DNA of 15,436 bases from a bacterium (GTDB taxonomy: Bacteria; Latescibacterota; UBA2968; GCA-2709665), in the NCBI GenBank assembly GCA_027619145.1, contig JAQCGA010000023.1:1-15436 (forward strand), written 5' to 3'. The position numbers and the translations under genes were made by a program. Below, piece by piece: positions 14,209-15,436 of the stretch. The notes below the pieces were generated by a model. That model was not told where the DNA came from and searched no databases. It saw only the letters and a program-made list of their open reading frames with translations. The first letter of the stretch is position 1. Each line of letters starts with the position of its first letter.

Positions 14209-14619
14209 GTGCCTTCCAATGAAGCAGGCTCCGTTCCGCCACACTTCAACATTACGGGCGTTCACCACATTACGCTGGTTGTTCGCAATTTGGACCAGGC
14301 CCGATCTTTTTATGAGAAGTTTTTGGGGCTCCGTCCAATGCCCAGGCCCGAATACGACTTCAATGGTTCCTGGTATCGCTGCGGGGATCTCGAAGTGCAC
14401 CTTCTCGTGGCAGAAGAACATTCAGGACCTTCTCGGCGCCACATCGCCTTTGAGGTATCCGATTTCGACCAGGTCATCAAATCTTTAGACCGGGAATGGG
14501 TTCGTATTGTAGGCGGGCCAGGCACAAGAACCCACGACGGAACCCGGTTTGTGTTCTGCCAGGACCCGGATGGAAACCTCATAGAAATCACAGCTCCCGG
14601 GAAAAACCCCTCCCCCTGA
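14209..14619 (+). CDS. VOC-superfamily protein (glyoxalase/dioxygenase fold)
   Basis: The 136-residue protein carries two beta-alpha-beta-beta-beta units. VHHITLVVRNLDQARSFYEK (residues 18-37) opens the first with metal-ligand candidate His20. RRHIAFEVSD (76-85) opens the second with His78. DPDGNLIEIT (119-128) closes it with Glu126. The set suits a divalent metal site as in glyoxalase I, fosfomycin-resistance and extradiol dioxygenase relatives, but it does not fix the reaction. The start is GTG at 14209, 5 nt after the sigma factor stop, with GGAG about 11 nt upstream inside that gene; the two are probably co-transcribed. The bidirectional terminator follows about 20 nt after the stop. Confidence 0.88.
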   Translation: MPSNEAGSVPPHFNITGVHHITLVVRNLDQARSFYEKFLGLRPMPRPEYDFNGSWYRCGDLEVHLLVAEEHSGPSRRHIAFEVSDFDQVIKSLDREWVRIVGGPGTRTHDGTRFVFCQDPDGNLIEITAPGKNPSP

Positions 14620-14639
14620 GCCCCGGGCCTTAACAACAT

Positions 14640-14680
14640 AAAAAGCGGGACCGTGTGTGGATTACACGGTCCCGCTTTTT
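14640..14680. terminator. Perfect bidirectional rho-independent terminator
   Basis: AAAAAGCGGGACCGTGT (14640-14656) pairs over all 17 bases with ACACGGTCCCGCTTTTT (14664-14680), leaving a 7-nt loop. A five-T run ends the stem on either strand. It separates the convergent VOC gene (plus) and gcvPB (minus) and can stop both. Confidence 0.93.
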
Positions 14681-14701
14681 GTATCCATCGTCTTTCGGCC
14701 T

Positions 14702-15436
14702 TTACGGCTTCCCCCTCAAAATGGGTTGCCGCGCCGCCGTTGCTTCATCCAGACGCCTCACCGGAGTATCGTGCGGTGCCTCGTGCAGCAGATCCGGATC
14801 TTTCTGCGCCTCTTCAGCAATACGAATCATCGCATCAATAAACTCGTCCAACTGCTCCAGGCTCTCGGTTTCTGTAGGCTCAATGAGCATGGCCTCAGGT
14901 GCCACGTTGGGCAGCGGGAAATAGATGGTAGGCGGATGGTGCCCGAAATCAATCAGCCGCTTGGCAATATCCAGTGCCGTCACTCCGTTTGCCCGCTTTT
15001 GCCGGGACGCAGAAAAAACCATCTCGTGCATGGGCTGTGCTTTTTTCGGGCGGTCGTAATACGGATCCAATTTCCGTGCAATATAGTTGGCATTCAGAAC
15101 CGCCATTTCGCTTGTGCGACGCATCCCTTCTGAACCCAGCATACGCGCATACACATATGCTCGCAGTACCATTCCAAAATTTCCGTAAAAAGAACTCACT
15201 TTGCCAATCGACTCCGGCCGATCATGATCCAGCCGGAACCGGTCGCCATCGCGCACGACCACGGGTAGCGGCAAATACGGCAACAACCCTTCTTTCACGC
15301 CCACCGGCCCGGACCCCGGACCCCCACCACCGTGCGGCGTGGTAAATGTCTTGTGCAAGTTAATATGCACCACGTCAAACCCCATGTCTCCTGGCCGGCA
15401 CTGGCCCAGAAACGCATTCAGATTTGCTCCGTCATA
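14702..15436 (-). CDS. gcvPB: Glycine dehydrogenase (decarboxylating) subunit 2, N-terminus cut off
   Basis: This is the PLP-binding subunit of the split P-protein of the glycine cleavage system, which decarboxylates glycine and hands the aminomethyl group to the lipoyl H-protein in the cytoplasm. The 244 residues present begin [20 protein letters not shown]. The PLP lysine is in [20 protein letters not shown] (read on from residue 24). Later motifs include [15 protein letters not shown] and a C-terminal [20 protein letters not shown]. About half of the usual roughly 480-residue subunit lies beyond the window. A two-subunit P-protein, rather than the fused type of E. coli, is typical of many anaerobes, Firmicutes, Thermotogae and several FCB lineages. 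The partner gcvPA would be expected upstream, outside the window. Confidence 0.95.
   Translation of the reverse strand, partial: YDGANLNAFLGQCRPGDMGFDVVHINLHKTFTTPHGGGGPGSGPVGVKEGLLPYLPLPVVVRDGDRFRLDHDRPESIGKVSSFYGNFGMVLRAYVYARMLGSEGMRRTSEMAVLNANYIARKLDPYYDRPKKAQPMHEMVFSASRQKRANGVTALDIAKRLIDFGHHPPTIYFPLPNVAPEAMLIEPTETESLEQLDEFIDAMIRIAEEAQKDPDLLHEAPHDTPVRRLDEATAARQPILRGKP

Overview
The window is about 15.4 kb of chromosome from an uncultured, probably marine or freshwater Gram-negative bacterium. Evidence for an outer membrane is a beta-barrel protein ending in Phe. The short (about 290 aa) sigma-70 factor, a split glycine dehydrogenase (GcvPB), a P. stutzeri-type L-rhamnose isomerase and Gfo/Idh/MocA oxidoreductases would fit the wider FCB group or relatives such as Latescibacterota. 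That placement is inference with low confidence. No rRNA, tRNA, CRISPR array, insertion sequence or phage gene was seen.

Layout. (1) Positions 1-1753, minus strand: a DMT/EamA permease, a 71-codon remnant of a TSUP permease with its middle missing, a 55-codon C-terminal remnant of a Gfo/Idh/MocA oxidoreductase, and a class-I glutamine-amidotransferase-like (C26) hydrolase cut by the window edge. The reading frames sit close together like an operon, but two of the four genes are gutted. (2) 1936-3287, plus strand: an Asp/Glu racemase-family enzyme and a YkgJ-type cysteine-cluster protein, with a good promoter. (3) 3355-3986, minus: an orphan CheY-like receiver with its own promoter and a 236-nt leader. 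(4) 4092-7118, minus: Gfo/Idh/MocA oxidoreductase, GT2 glycosyltransferase and L-rhamnose isomerase. (5) 7119-7550: a regulatory region between divergent operons. It holds two near-consensus promoters facing each other, two adjoining palindromes and a highly structured leader. (6) 7551-11102, plus: outer-membrane barrel, FMN-binding protein with an ApbE target motif, a two-helix PepSY-type membrane protein carrying Asp-box repeats, and the flavinyl transferase ApbE. Ferritin (11222) follows from its own promoter. (7) 11887-14619, plus: a sigma-54 activator without a sensor domain, a 448-nt gap with structured elements and a sigma-54-like promoter, a sigma-70 family factor and a VOC protein. 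(8) A perfect bidirectional terminator, then the C-terminal half of GcvPB on the minus strand.

How the parts may work together. Region 6 looks like an extracytoplasmic flavin electron-transfer unit. ApbE would attach FMN to the exported FMN-binding protein, the two-helix membrane protein (with conserved His) would pass electrons across the membrane, and the barrel would admit or hold the substrate. Ferritin next door suggests, without proving, that the substrate is an iron complex. Region 7 may be a regulatory chain in which the sigma-54 activator drives the neighbouring sigma-70 gene. Region 4 is a carbohydrate (L-rhamnose or related deoxysugar) operon whose best promoter lies inside the leader of region 6, so the two operons could interfere with each other.
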